Shown here in pieces: positions 9,179 to 19,818 of a DNA stretch of 64,000 nt. Source of the DNA: Burkholderia ubonensis subsp. mesacidophila (GTDB lineage: Bacteria > Pseudomonadota > Gammaproteobacteria > Burkholderiales > Burkholderiaceae); contig NZ_CP020737.1 in NCBI RefSeq assembly GCF_002097715.1, forward strand, positions 868,001 through 932,000. The letters are read 5' to 3'. The position numbers and the translations under genes are program-made. The number at the start of each line of letters is the position of its first letter. The first letter of the stretch is position 1. The notes below the pieces were generated by a model that was not told the origin of the DNA, did no database searches, and was given only the letters and a program-made list of their open reading frames with translations.

Positions 9179-10603
9179 TCAGGCGGAACCCGGTGTCGCC
9201 CGGGGGGGCGCGCCGTCGCCGCCGGACGCGAGCGGCGCGTCGTGCGGGCGGCCGTGCGGATCGGGGTCGTGCGCGGTCAGCCGCTCGCGCACGAAGCCGA
9301 TGTGCTCGCGCAGCACGTAGAACTGCCCGGCATACGCGAGCGGCATCTTCATCCGGTTCACCGATTCCTCGATGTCGTCGAGCCGATCGAGCAACTCGAT
9401 GCGCTCGGCGGCGGTGTGCTCGCCGAGCGCGTTGCGCTCGAGCGCGATCAGCGCGCCGTACCAGCGGTAGATCCGCGAGCGCACGCGCCAGCCGTACAGC
9501 GCCGGCACGACCCGCACCCCCGGAATCAGCACGACGATGAGCGGCACGACGATCACGAGCAGCCGGTCGACGAGGCTCGCGACCCAGAACGGCAGCCGCC
9601 GGTACAGGAAGGTCTTGCCCGACTTGTAGTAGCGCGCCGCGTCGTCCGACAGCGGGAAGCTGCGCGTCACCGCCGACGGGAATTCGCCCGCGTGCTGCAG
9701 GATCGTCGCGTGGCCGTGCACCTCGCGCGCGGCCTCGATCAGCAGGTCGGACAGCGCAGGGTGCAGCGAGTCGCGCGCGACCAGCTCGATCGTCGGCGCG
9801 ACCGTGTGGATGTCGGCGGGCGGCAGGTCCCGACCGAGATCGTAGACCCCTTCGGGCAGCGTGATCGCGGTCAGGTACGGGAAGCGGCGCGCATAGGCTT
9901 CCGCCTGCGTGAACGAGTACACGTGCACGCCCGGCGCGCGGAACAGCTTCGCCATCACCGGGATCTGCGTCGAATCGCCGGACAGGAACGCCGCGTCGAG
10001 CTTGCCGGCGAGCAGCGCCTCGGCGGCGTCCTCGCCGGAGATCGGCAGCAGCGCGGTCGTCCCGCCCGGCGCGATGCCGTTCATCTTCAGCAGCGCGAGG
10101 CTCAGCTCGCGCGCGCCGCTGCCTTCCGGGCCGAGCGCGAGCCGCTTGCCGTTGAAGTCCGACAGCCGCGCGACGATCGGGCCGCGGTACATGATCGCGA
10201 GCGGCACGTAGCCGATGCTGCCGAGCGCGACGAGGTGCTCGTCGCGCGTCTTCGGGCCGATGCCGCTCTGCACGAAGCCGACGTCCACCGACGCGTTCGC
10301 GTTGGACAGCCGCTCGAGGTTCTGCGCGGATCCTTCGGACGACTCCACGTCGAGCGTCACGCCGTTCTTCGCGAGGATCGCCTTGTACTTCTGCGCGGCG
10401 TTCCAGTAGGTGCTGCCGGGCGGGCCGGCCGAGATCACGAGCGTGGACGGCGGTGCGGGCTGGATCATCTTGATCGCGAGCCAGACGGCGGCGATCGCGA
10501 GCAGCACGGTCGGCCCGACCGACAGCGCGAGGTCGCGCCACGATACCGCGACGAAGCGGGCGAGGATGCGGGGCGGCCGGCGAGGGCGCAGGAGTGGCTT
10601 CAT
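9179..10603 (-). CDS. TAXI-family TRAP-type solute-binding protein with a C-terminal membrane segment
   Basis: 474 residues from the ATG at 10603 (MKPLLRP); the ribosome site is weak and an upstream ATG at 10672 remains possible. A single N-terminal helix (about residues 25-45, TVLLAIAAVWLAIKMI) anchors the protein. A TAXI-type periplasmic binding domain follows (LVISAGPPGSTYW, VDVGFVQSGIG, LGPEGSGARELSLALLKMNGI). A second hydrophobic helix near residue 350 (LLVIVVPLIVVLIPGV) and a charged C-terminal region are uncommon in ordinary TRAP binding proteins. No permease gene lies beside it, so it may be an orphan sensor or binding protein. Confidence 0.85.
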   Translation of the reverse strand: MKPLLRPRRPPRILARFVAVSWRDLALSVGPTVLLAIAAVWLAIKMIQPAPPSTLVISAGPPGSTYWNAAQKYKAILAKNGVTLDVESSEGSAQNLERLSNANASVDVGFVQSGIGPKTRDEHLVALGSIGYVPLAIMYRGPIVARLSDFNGKRLALGPEGSGARELSLALLKMNGIAPGGTTALLPISGEDAAEALLAGKLDAAFLSGDSTQIPVMAKLFRAPGVHVYSFTQAEAYARRFPYLTAITLPEGVYDLGRDLPPADIHTVAPTIELVARDSLHPALSDLLIEAAREVHGHATILQHAGEFPSAVTRSFPLSDDAARYYKSGKTFLYRRLPFWVASLVDRLLVIVVPLIVVLIPGVRVVPALYGWRVRSRIYRWYGALIALERNALGEHTAAERIELLDRLDDIEESVNRMKMPLAYAGQFYVLREHIGFVRERLTAHDPDPHGRPHDAPLASGGDGAPPRATPGSA

Positions 10604-11022
10604 GAGAGGCGATCGGCGAATGGCGCACGCATGACGGATCGATGACGCGGACGGGCCACGGATCGCATGCATTCGCGGCGATGGTAACCGGTTTCGCCGC
10701 ACGTGCGCGAATCCGGCGGGCCCGGCCGGCGCCGGCGCCGCGTCAAAAGCTTTGCGCTTCCGCGGGCGCTGGATTACATTGTGCGACGCAGCCACGCCCG
10801 ACTTGCGCGACCCGGCACCCGACCAGACCGGGCGCGCCCGGCCGGCGGCTGCCCGGCCCGGCCGGCCCGCTTTCGCGTGCGCCGGCCGCCGGTCCGTCTC
10901 GCCTCTCTCGCATCGCCGTGGAAATCACCGGCTGTCCCGCCGCGCTCGCGCGTGCAGGCCGGCCGCTTTTGGGGGTAGTCGGCCGCACTGTGCGCGGCCG
11001 TTCCGATTCACAAGGAGATAGC
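10604..11022. other. Divergent intergenic region between the TAXI and BON genes
   Basis: 419 bp, very GC-rich, no convincing gene. A sigma-70-like pair TTGCGC (10752-10757) and TACATT (10775-10780), separated by 17 bp, may be the promoter of the BON gene, giving a leader of about 240 bases. Nothing else recognised. Confidence 0.4.
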
Positions 11023-11397
11023 ATGAAGTCGATCGTGTCGAGAGCGTTGGGGGCGTTGGGAGTGGCCGCGGTGGCCGTGAGTCTGTCCGGCAGCGTCTAC
11101 GCGCAGTCGAGCGAGCCGGCGGCGTCCGAAGCGCCCGCCGCCGCGAAGAGCGCATCGAAGGCCGCGGCGAAATCCGCGAAGCAGGCGAACCGCAAGCTCG
11201 GCTACGCGGTGCGCAAGGCGCTTTCGAAGGAGAACGGCGTCGACGTGTCGAGCATCGTCGTGCGTTCGAAGGGCGGGGCGGTCACGCTCGAGGGCTCGGT
11301 GCCCGACGCCGCACAGATCGAAAAGGCCGAGGCCGCGGCCAAGGGCGTGCCGGGCGTCACGTCCGTCAGCAACAAGCTGCACGTCCAGCCGCAATGA
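11023..11397 (+). CDS. Exported BON-domain protein
   Basis: 124 residues from the ATG at 11023, with a strong AAGGAGA ribosome site. A Sec signal peptide (about residues 1-28, ending SGSVYAQ) is followed by an Ala/Lys-rich linker and one BON domain (about residues 57-122, VRKALSKENGVDVSSIVVRSKGGAVTLEGSVPD, then VPGVTSVSNKLHV). BON domains bind phospholipid or stabilise the envelope under osmotic stress (OsmY type). It is probably periplasmic and monocistronic, as a terminator hairpin follows at once. Confidence 0.9.
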   Translation: MKSIVSRALGALGVAAVAVSLSGSVYAQSSEPAASEAPAAAKSASKAAAKSAKQANRKLGYAVRKALSKENGVDVSSIVVRSKGGAVTLEGSVPDAAQIEKAEAAAKGVPGVTSVSNKLHVQPQ

Positions 11398-11438
11398 CGC
11401 GGGGCGGCGCGTTCGCGCCGCTCGCGCTCGCATCCAGG

Positions 11439-11466
11439 CGGGCCTCGGGAATCCGGGGCCCGTTTT
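11439..11466 (+). terminator. Rho-independent terminator after the BON gene
   Basis: Ten-pair stem (one G-T wobble) from 11439-11448 and 11453-11462 around a GAAT loop, followed by TTTT. It lies 42 bp after the BON stop. Confidence 0.7.
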
Positions 11467-11508
11467 CGCTTGGAGTCCATCCGACATAACCAGAGAGAGA
11501 GGGCGACA

Positions 11509-13608
11509 ATGACGAGGCTACGGTGGGGCAGGCGGGTCGGGTTCGGAGCGGCGCTGGCCGCCGTCGTGACGCTGTTCGGGGCCTGCAACGGCAACGACAC
11601 GCGCGACGGCAACGCGTTGCCCGGTTTCATCGCGGGCAGCGTGCGCACGACGGCCTATGACGGCACGAGCGACGATCTGCTGACGGCCGGCCTCGGCAAG
11701 AGCGGCCTCGCGAGCGCCGCGCCGCCCGCGTTCGCGAACCCGGCCCGGCCGACGGCGGCCGAACTGCGCCGCCTCGCGATCTGGTCGAACTATCGCGCGA
11801 TCGTCGACATGAGCGCCAACGGCGGCTACGGCCGCTTCTGGGGGCCGAACGTCGATCTCGACGGCAACGACACGCTCGGCGAAGGCCGGATCGCCGGCAC
11901 CGAATACCTCGCGTACTCCGACGACGGCAGCGGCCGCAGGAACGTCACGCTGCTCGTGCAGGTGCCGACCAGCTTCGACCCGGCGCAGCCGTGCATCGTC
12001 ACCGCGACGTCGTCCGGCTCGCGCGGCGTGTACGGCGCGATCTCGGCCGCCGGCGAGTGGGGCCTGAAGCGCGGCTGCGCGGTCGCCTACAACGACAAGG
12101 GCGGCGGCAACGGCGCGCACGAGCTCGGCTCGGACACCGTCACGCTGATCGACGGCACGCTCGCGAACGCGGTGCTCGCCGGCAACGCGAGCCTCTTCAC
12201 CGCGAACGTGTCGAGCGGCGAGCTGGCGACGTTCAACGCGCAGTTCCCGAACCGCTATGCGTTCAAGCACGCGCATTCGCAGCAGAATCCGGAGCAGGAC
12301 TGGGGGCGCGTGACGCTGCAGGCGGTCGAGTTCGCGTACTGGGCGCTCAACGAGCAGTTCGGACCGCTGATCGACGGCACGCGCCACGGCGTGCGCTATC
12401 GCCCCGGCGACATCACGACGATCGCCGCGTCGGTCAGCAACGGCGGCGGCGCGGCGCTCGCGGCGGCCGAGCAGGACACGCGCAACTGGATCACCGCGGT
12501 CGTGGTCGGCGAGCCGCAGATCAACGTGCGGATGGCGCCGAATGCGGTGGTGCGACAGGGCGGCGCGCCGGTGCCGTCGTTCGGACGGCCGCTGGCCGAC
12601 TACGCGACCTTCGCGAACCTGATGCAGCCGTGCGCGGCGGCGGCGTCCGCGCTCGCGGGCGCGCCGTATCTCACCGCGCTGCCGTCGGCCGTCACGCAGT
12701 CGATCCGCGCGCAGCGCTGCGCGACGCTGGCCGCGGCCGGGCTCGTCGCGGGCGCCGACCTGCAGAGCCAGGCCGCCGATGCGCTCGCGCAGCTGCACGC
12801 GGCCGGCTATCTCGCCGACTCCGACATGCTGCAGGCGCCGATGTGGGATTCGCAGGCGACCCCGGCGATCGCGGTGACCTACGCGAACGCGTACACGCGC
12901 TCGCGCGTCGTCGACAACCTGTGCAATTTCAGCTTCGCGACCACGAACGCGGCCACCGGTGCGGTGGCGCCGCCCGCCGCGTCGCCGATGCCGAGCGTGT
13001 TCGGCGCGGGCAACGGCGTGCCGCCGACCAACGGCATCAACCTCGTGTTCAATACGGGCCCCGCGAGCGGCGTCGACCATCGCCTCGCGACGCCCGACGC
13101 GAGCTTCGCGGGCGCGCTGTGCCTGCGCCAGCTGTGGACGAACGGGCAGCTGAACATGCCCGCGAACGTCGACGCGGTGCGCGTGAACGCGAACCTGCAG
13201 GGCAAGCCCGCGATCATCGTGCACGGCCGCAGCGATGCGCTCGTGCCGGTCAACCACGCGTCGCGCGCGTACGTCGCGCAGAACAGTCTCAGCGAAGGCG
13301 GCCGCAGCCAGCTGGCGTTCTACGAGGTGACGAACGGTCAGCACTTCGATGCATTCCTGCCGGTCGCGGGCTTCGATACGCGCTTCGTGCCCGTGCATTA
13401 CTATGACCTGCAGGCGCTGAACCTGATGTGGCGGCACCTGAAGAACGGCGCGCCGCTGCCGCCGTCGCAAGTGATCCGCACCGTGCCGCGCGGCGGCACG
13501 CCGGGCGCGGCGCCGGCGCTGACGACCGCGAACCTGCCGCCGATCTCGGCTGCGCCGGGCGGCAATGCGATCACGGTCGGCGCCGGGGCGCTCGACGTGC
13601 CGTTCTGA
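11509..13608 (+). CDS. D-(-)-3-hydroxybutyrate oligomer hydrolase
   Basis: 699 residues from the ATG at 11509 after a GAGAGAGAGGG ribosome site. An N-terminal signal sequence ends near FGACNG; the cysteine could be lipidated, but the lipobox is not ideal. The protein matches the 3HB-oligomer hydrolase family (about 690-700 residues) throughout: YRAIVDMSANGGYGRFWGPN, CIVTATSSGSRGVYGA, DKGGGNGAHELG, and the nucleophile region IAASVSNGGG. The late histidine region is VTNGQHFDAFLP. It hydrolyses soluble 3-hydroxybutyrate oligomers to monomer during use of poly-3-hydroxybutyrate, outside the cytoplasm. An IS110 element begins within a few bases of the stop codon. Confidence 0.92.
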   Translation: MTRLRWGRRVGFGAALAAVVTLFGACNGNDTRDGNALPGFIAGSVRTTAYDGTSDDLLTAGLGKSGLASAAPPAFANPARPTAAELRRLAIWSNYRAIVDMSANGGYGRFWGPNVDLDGNDTLGEGRIAGTEYLAYSDDGSGRRNVTLLVQVPTSFDPAQPCIVTATSSGSRGVYGAISAAGEWGLKRGCAVAYNDKGGGNGAHELGSDTVTLIDGTLANAVLAGNASLFTANVSSGELATFNAQFPNRYAFKHAHSQQNPEQDWGRVTLQAVEFAYWALNEQFGPLIDGTRHGVRYRPGDITTIAASVSNGGGAALAAAEQDTRNWITAVVVGEPQINVRMAPNAVVRQGGAPVPSFGRPLADYATFANLMQPCAAAASALAGAPYLTALPSAVTQSIRAQRCATLAAAGLVAGADLQSQAADALAQLHAAGYLADSDMLQAPMWDSQATPAIAVTYANAYTRSRVVDNLCNFSFATTNAATGAVAPPAASPMPSVFGAGNGVPPTNGINLVFNTGPASGVDHRLATPDASFAGALCLRQLWTNGQLNMPANVDAVRVNANLQGKPAIIVHGRSDALVPVNHASRAYVAQNSLSEGGRSQLAFYEVTNGQHFDAFLPVAGFDTRFVPVHYYDLQALNLMWRHLKNGAPLPPSQVIRTVPRGGTPGAAPALTTANLPPISAAPGGNAITVGAGALDVPF

Positions 13609-13624
13609 GTAACCGTCTAGCGAG

Positions 13625-14790
<1,166 letters not shown>

Positions 14791-14809
14791 CGCCGCCGCC
14801 CGCCCGAAG

Positions 14810-14836
14810 CCGGACGCCAGCGTCCGGCTTTTTTCG
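14810..14836 (+). terminator. Rho-independent terminator separated from its gene by the IS
   Basis: GCCGGACG/CGTCCGGC hairpin around 14811-14829 followed by TTTTTT. It is most simply the original terminator of the oligomer hydrolase gene, now about 1.2 kb from that stop codon because the IS110 element lies between. Confidence 0.75.
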
Positions 14837-15386
14837 GCCGTTCGCGGGAATTGCTTCCGGATTCGATTCCCGGCGAAAAACGGCGCCGTAACAAATTGTT
14901 ACTTTACGGCAGAAAACCCGGAATCTATTATGCGCCGGTGTTTTCACTTAATTTAATAAATTATCCGGGACACATATTCCTTTCCTTTCGATTAGATAAT
15001 CCTTTCGATTTTATTAATTCGGCTGAAGCCGCGATTGAACGCAATTTTGCGATTAATCGGCGCTCCGCCGAACGGGATTGTTCGCCCTTTCGAAGCGAAG
15101 CGGCCTTGTCCGGCCTGGCTTTGTGGGGCGTTGCTTTGCCTTCGATCCGCGTGCGGTTCGCAATGGCCGGGAATCGCGGGTGATTTTTGAATTGCCGTTT
15201 TCAATGGAATTGATTCCATTGGGTGGTTGCTGAATATCGGGTGGGGTAAATCATGCCGGTCGATTTGCGTCGATCCGGTAAAAAACTCGGAGTGCGTCGC
15301 ATAACGAATGCGCTCCCGGTGCGGAACGCCGGAGCAAATCATCCTTTGCGTCCGGCGATATTTATCGTTCTGTTCGAGAGGCAATA
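14837..15386. other. AT-rich intergenic region with palindromes upstream of the S10 peptidase gene
   Basis: 550 bp, clearly poorer in GC than its surroundings, no convincing gene. Visible structure: GTAACAAATTGTTAC (14888-14902) nested in a GCCGTAA/TTACGGC hairpin (14885-14910); two direct copies of CCTTTCGATT (14984-14993 and 15001-15010); and a 9-bp inverted repeat CAATGGAAT/ATTCCATTG (15202-15221). These may be regulator sites for the downstream peptidase gene. Confidence 0.5.
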
Positions 15387-17222
15387 ATGACGACACTGAA
15401 GTCCTTGAAAGACGGTTTCGCGCTATTTGGAACGACACTGAGCGGCCCGCTCGTCGCGGCGACGGCCGCTGCGCTGCTCGTCACGGGGTGCGGCGGCGAC
15501 GACGGGGCGAACCCGTCCGCCGCGGCCGCCGCTGCAGCCACGGCCGCGAATGCGCCGGCGTCCGGCGCGGCGACGAGCGCCGCGCAGGCCGACCAGCCGT
15601 TCGTCGACACCGACGTCTACGGCACCGGCCCCACCGACGCGGTGACCGACGCCACCGAAGGCGCGGCGGTCGTGCACCGGCAGGTGTCGATCGGCGGCAA
15701 GGTCATCAAGTACACGGCCACCGCCGGCCACCTGACGACGATCGATCCGGTCACGTCGAAGCCGAACGCGAAGATGTTCTATGTCGCGTACACGCAGGAC
15801 AATCCCGACCCGTCGAAGCCGCGCCCGGTCACGTTCTTCTACAACGGCGGCCCGGGCTCGTCGTCGGTCTACCTGCTGCTCGGCTCGTTCGGCCCGAAGC
15901 GCCTGCAGTCGTCGTTCCCGAACTTCACGCCGCCCGCGCCGTACAAGCTGCTCGACAACCCGGACAGCCTGCTCGACCGCTCGGACCTCGTGTTCATCAA
16001 CCCGGTCGGCACCGGCTACTCGGCCGCGATCGCCCCGGCGAAGAACAAGGACTTCTGGGGCGTCGACCAGGACGCGCGCTCGATCGACCGCTTCATCCAG
16101 CGCTACCTGACCAAGTACTCGCGCTGGAACTCGCCGAAGTTCCTGTTCGGCGAGTCGTACGGCACCGCGCGCAGCGCGGTCGTGTCGTGGGCGCTGCATG
16201 AGGACGGCATCGAGCTGAACGGGATCACGCTGCAGTCGTCGATCCTCGACTACTCGAACGCGCTGTCCGCGGTCGGCATCTTCCCGACGCTCGCCGCCGA
16301 CGCGTTCTACTGGAAGAAGACGACGCTCACGCCGACGCCGACCGACCTCGACGCGTACATGGTCCAGGCGCGCAACTACGCGGACAACGTGCTCGCGCCG
16401 CTCGCGCAGGCGCCGAATCCGCAGGACGGCGGCTTCGTCAACGTGCGGCTGAACCTGAACCTGCAGAGCGCGCAGCAGATGGGCGCGTACATCGGCACCG
16501 ATCCGGTCTCGCTGATCCAGACCTTCGGCAACCCGGCCGGGCTCGGCAACGTGCCGTCGTCGAACAACAACCCGCCGTACACGTTCTTCCTGACGCTCGT
16601 GCCGGGCATCCAGATCGGCCAGTATGACGGCCGCGCGAACTACACGGGCCAGGGCATCGCGCCGTTCATCCTGCCGAACTCGGGCAGCAACGATCCGTCG
16701 ATCTCCAACGTCGGCGGCGCGTACACCGTGCTGTGGAACAGCTACCTGAACACCGACCTGAAGTACACGTCGACGTCGTCGTTCGTCGACCTGAACGACC
16801 AGGTGTTCAACAACTGGGACTTCAGCCATACGGACCCGACGGGTGCGAACCGCGGCGGCGGCAACACGCTGTACACGGCGGGCGACCTTGCGTCGTCGAT
16901 GAGCCTGAACCCGGACCTGAAGGTGCTGTCCGCGAACGGCTATTTCGACGCGGTGACGCCGTTCCACCAGACCGAGCTGACGCTGCAGCAGATGGCGCTC
17001 GATCCGACGTTGAAGGCGCAGAACCTGACGATGAAGTACTACCCGTCGGGCCACATGATCTACCTGAACGACGCGTCGCGGACCACGATGAAGGGCGATC
17101 TCGGCAACTTCTACGACGGCATCCTCGCGAACCGCGCGGCGTTGCAGCGTGTGCAGAAGCTGCAGATGCGCGCGCAGCAGCTGCGCCAGCAGAAGCTGGA
17201 GCAACAGCAGCAGCTCCACTGA
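15387..17222 (+). CDS. Secreted S10-family serine peptidase (serine carboxypeptidase-like lipoprotein)
   Basis: 611 residues from the ATG at 15387. A signal peptide ends in a good lipobox (LLVTGC), followed by an Ala-rich linker, so it is probably an outer-membrane or periplasmic lipoprotein. The peptidase S10 fold has the oxyanion-hole segment FFYNGGPGSSSVY, the nucleophile in FLFGESYGTARS, the aspartate in NGYFDAVTP and the histidine in YPSGHMIY. Family enzymes cleave C-terminal residues at acidic pH; bacterial members are little studied. The C-terminus ends in a Gln-rich, likely helical tail (LQRVQKLQMRAQQLRQQKLEQQQQLH). The neighbouring secreted hydrolase suggests a scavenging role, but the two are separated by the IS element. 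Confidence 0.93.
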   Translation: MTTLKSLKDGFALFGTTLSGPLVAATAAALLVTGCGGDDGANPSAAAAAAATAANAPASGAATSAAQADQPFVDTDVYGTGPTDAVTDATEGAAVVHRQVSIGGKVIKYTATAGHLTTIDPVTSKPNAKMFYVAYTQDNPDPSKPRPVTFFYNGGPGSSSVYLLLGSFGPKRLQSSFPNFTPPAPYKLLDNPDSLLDRSDLVFINPVGTGYSAAIAPAKNKDFWGVDQDARSIDRFIQRYLTKYSRWNSPKFLFGESYGTARSAVVSWALHEDGIELNGITLQSSILDYSNALSAVGIFPTLAADAFYWKKTTLTPTPTDLDAYMVQARNYADNVLAPLAQAPNPQDGGFVNVRLNLNLQSAQQMGAYIGTDPVSLIQTFGNPAGLGNVPSSNNNPPYTFFLTLVPGIQIGQYDGRANYTGQGIAPFILPNSGSNDPSISNVGGAYTVLWNSYLNTDLKYTSTSSFVDLNDQVFNNWDFSHTDPTGANRGGGNTLYTAGDLASSMSLNPDLKVLSANGYFDAVTPFHQTELTLQQMALDPTLKAQNLTMKYYPSGHMIYLNDASRTTMKGDLGNFYDGILANRAALQRVQKLQMRAQQLRQQKLEQQQQLH

Positions 17223-17262
17223 GCGCGGGCGGCGCACGCGCCGCCTGACGCGACGTAAAAAA

Positions 17263-17297
17263 AACGCCGCCCGGTCACAAGCCGGGCGGCGTTTTGC
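17263..17297. terminator. Bidirectional terminator between the S10 peptidase and TauE genes
   Basis: Twelve-base stem AACGCCGCCCGG (17263-17274) with its complement (17282-17293), flanked by a run of eight A on the left and TTTT on the right. Confidence 0.9.
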
Positions 17298-17328
17298 TTT
17301 GAGCGGCGCGCGCGCGGCGCGCCTGCCG

Positions 17329-18117
17329 TCACGCGAGCACGAGCCGCAGGCCGACCGCGACGAGCGTCGACGCGAGCAGGTTGCGCAGCAGGCGCTCGGG
17401 CGCGCGCGTCGACAGCACGCTGCCGATCACGATGCCGGGCAGCGAGCCGATCAGCAGCGACAGCAGCATCGACCAGTCGACCGAGCCGAGCAGCCAGTGG
17501 CCCATGCCGGCGACGAGCGTGAGCGGGACCGCGTGCGCGATGTCGGAGCCGACGATGCGGGTCGTCGCGAGCGCCGGGTACAGCAGCAGGAGCACGGTCA
17601 CGCCGATCGCGCCGGCGCCCACCGACGTCATCGACACCAGCACGCCGAGCACGACGCCCGTCAGCACGGTCGACCACAGCGTGCGCGCCGGGTTCGGCGC
17701 GAGCGGGTTGCGCGCGGCGAGCGCCGCGAGCTGCGGGCGGAAGATCAGCGCGAGCGACGTGAGCAGCAGCGCGCCGCCGAGCACGAGCTGGATCAGCCGC
17801 GCGGTGCCGGGCGTGTGCATCCCGTACGTGTGCAGGAACCACAGCGTGATGGCCGACGCCGGGACGCTGCCCGCGGCGAGCCGGCCCGTGATGCGCCAGT
17901 CGACCGAGCCCTTGAGGCCGTGCACCAGCGTGCCGGTCGCCTTGGTCGCGGCCGCATACAGCAGGTCGGTGCCGACCGCGGTCGCCGGGTGGACGCCGAA
18001 CAGCAGCACGAGGATCGGCGTCATCAGCGAGCCGCCGCCGACGCCGGTCAGGCCGACGAGGATGCCGACGAACAGGCCGGACAGGGAGTACAGCAGATCG
18101 ATATGAGGGAGCGACAT
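17329..18117 (-). CDS. TauE/SafE-family sulfite/organosulfonate exporter-like permease
   Basis: 262 residues from the ATG at 18117 (MSLPHID). Eight or so membrane helices fall in two halves, each with the family motif: FVGILVGLTGVGGGSLMTPILVLLFG in the first half and VLVSMTSVGAGAIGVTVLLLLYP in the second, plus a HPATAVGTDLLYAAATKATG loop. TauE proteins export sulfite, sulfonates or related anions across the inner membrane, but specificity varies and no sulfur genes adjoin. It ends near the shared terminator with the S10 peptidase gene. Confidence 0.9.
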   Translation of the reverse strand: MSLPHIDLLYSLSGLFVGILVGLTGVGGGSLMTPILVLLFGVHPATAVGTDLLYAAATKATGTLVHGLKGSVDWRITGRLAAGSVPASAITLWFLHTYGMHTPGTARLIQLVLGGALLLTSLALIFRPQLAALAARNPLAPNPARTLWSTVLTGVVLGVLVSMTSVGAGAIGVTVLLLLYPALATTRIVGSDIAHAVPLTLVAGMGHWLLGSVDWSMLLSLLIGSLPGIVIGSVLSTRAPERLLRNLLASTLVAVGLRLVLA

Positions 18118-18274
18118 CGGAATCTGGCGATTGGGTGGTGTTCGGCGGTGTTCGGCGGCTGCACGCGGCAGCGGCGCGCGCGCGTCAAAGTCCGTCATTG
18201 TCGCAAAACTGGCGAGGCGGTGTACGACTGCGTTAAAAATCGGCCACCCGGCCGCCTGCGGTCAATGCCCCAAA

Positions 18275-19717
18275 TCAGTGCATCGCGCTGCCGACCCCGC
18301 CGCCTGCCGGGTGCGGCCGCCGGATGCGCAGCGCGAGGCCGATCAGCGCGGCCGCGGCCGCGAACACCGCGCCGAACGCGAACGCGACGTGATAGCCGCC
18401 GTTCAGCGCGTCGAGCGGCGCGGCCTGGCTTGCGGCGAGCGCATCGGTGCGCGCGGCCGCGAGGCTCGCGAGCACGGCGAGCCCGAGCGCGCCGCCCATC
18501 ATGAACGCGGTGTTGACGATGCCGGACGCGAGGCCCGAATCCGCGGGATCGACATCGCCCATCGCGGCGAGCAGCACCGGATTGAACGCGACGCCCGCGC
18601 CGACGCCGAGCAGCGTCATGCCGGGCAGCACGTGCCACACGAAGCCGCCGTCGACGGGCGCGCGCGCGAACAGCGCGAGGCCGCACGCGGCGATCAGCAG
18701 GCCGGCGGCGATCGGGCCGCGGATCCCGAAGCGCATCACGATCCGCGCCGACAGCCCGAGCGAGAACGCGGCCATGATCAGGTTGGCCGGCAGGAACGCG
18801 AGGCCGACCTGGAGCGGGCGGTAGCCGAGCACGCGCTGCATGTACAGCGCGGACAGGAAGAACCACGCGAACATCGCGGCCGCCCACAACACGCCGATCA
18901 CGTTCGCGAGCGCGACGTTGCGCTTGGCGAACAGCGTGAGCGGCATCAGCGGGTGCGCGACACGCGCCTCGATCGCGATGAACAGCACGAGCAGCGCGGC
19001 GGCCGCGCCGACGAGCGCGACGGTCTGCGTCGACAGCCAGCCGGCCTCGTTGCCGTTGACGATCCCGTAGACGGCGAGCATCAGCGACGCGGTCACGGTG
19101 ACGGCCCCCGCGACGTCGAGCCGCGCATCGGCGGCCGGCGCGCGCGTGCGCGGCAGCAGCGCGGTGCACAGCGCGTAGACGGCGACGCCGATCGGCAGGT
19201 TGACGAGGAAGATCCAGTGCCACGACAGCGCGCTCGTCAGCAGCCCGCCGAGCAGCACGCCGATGCTGCCGCCGCCCGCGCAGACGAAGCCGTAGACGCC
19301 CATCGCGCGCGCCCGTTCGCCGGTCTCGGTGAACAGGTTCATGATCAGCGACAGCGCCACCGCCGACACGATCGCGCCGCCGAACCCCTGCACCGCGCGC
19401 GCGGCGATCAGCATCGCCTGCGACTGCGCGATGCCGCAGGCGAGCGACGCGAGCGTGAACACCGTGAGTCCGGCGAGGAACATGCGCCGGTGTCCGTACA
19501 GGTCGCCGAGCCGGCCGCCGAGCAGCAGGCAGCCGCCGAAGGTCAGCATGTATGCGTTGACGACCCAGACGAGCGCCGTCTCGCTGAAGCGCAGGTCGGC
19601 GCTGATCGATGGAAGGGCGACGTTCACGATCGTGTTGTCCAGCACGATCATCAGCACGCCGAGGCAGAGGACGATCAGCGTGTACCAGCGCTTCTCGCCG
19701 TGGATGCCGTGGGTCAT
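18275..19717 (-). CDS. DHA2-family MFS multidrug efflux pump (EmrB/QacA type)
   Basis: 480 residues from the ATG at 19717, with AGAGAGG upstream. About 14 membrane helices. DHA2 hallmarks: VLDNTIVNVALPSI in helix 1, the LGGRLGDLYGHRR loop 2-3 motif, RAVQGFGGAIVSAVALSLI, and motif C-like GSIGVLLGGLLTSALSWHWIFLVNLPIG. Such proton antiporters export drugs, dyes or metabolites. There is no adjacent membrane-fusion (EmrA) gene, so it probably works alone as a QacA/LfrA-like pump. The next gene upstream on the same strand encodes a DsbA-family protein, 101 bp away. Confidence 0.92.
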   Translation of the reverse strand: MTHGIHGEKRWYTLIVLCLGVLMIVLDNTIVNVALPSISADLRFSETALVWVVNAYMLTFGGCLLLGGRLGDLYGHRRMFLAGLTVFTLASLACGIAQSQAMLIAARAVQGFGGAIVSAVALSLIMNLFTETGERARAMGVYGFVCAGGGSIGVLLGGLLTSALSWHWIFLVNLPIGVAVYALCTALLPRTRAPAADARLDVAGAVTVTASLMLAVYGIVNGNEAGWLSTQTVALVGAAAALLVLFIAIEARVAHPLMPLTLFAKRNVALANVIGVLWAAAMFAWFFLSALYMQRVLGYRPLQVGLAFLPANLIMAAFSLGLSARIVMRFGIRGPIAAGLLIAACGLALFARAPVDGGFVWHVLPGMTLLGVGAGVAFNPVLLAAMGDVDPADSGLASGIVNTAFMMGGALGLAVLASLAAARTDALAASQAAPLDALNGGYHVAFAFGAVFAAAAALIGLALRIRRPHPAGGGVGSAMH

Positions 19718-19818
19718 GGGGATGTGGCCTCTCTGATAGTTATTTGAATGAAAGGCAACATTGTAGGCGCCGCACGGCGCGGCTTCCTGCCGGTTTCTGG
19801 CAGCAGCGGGGCGGATTG

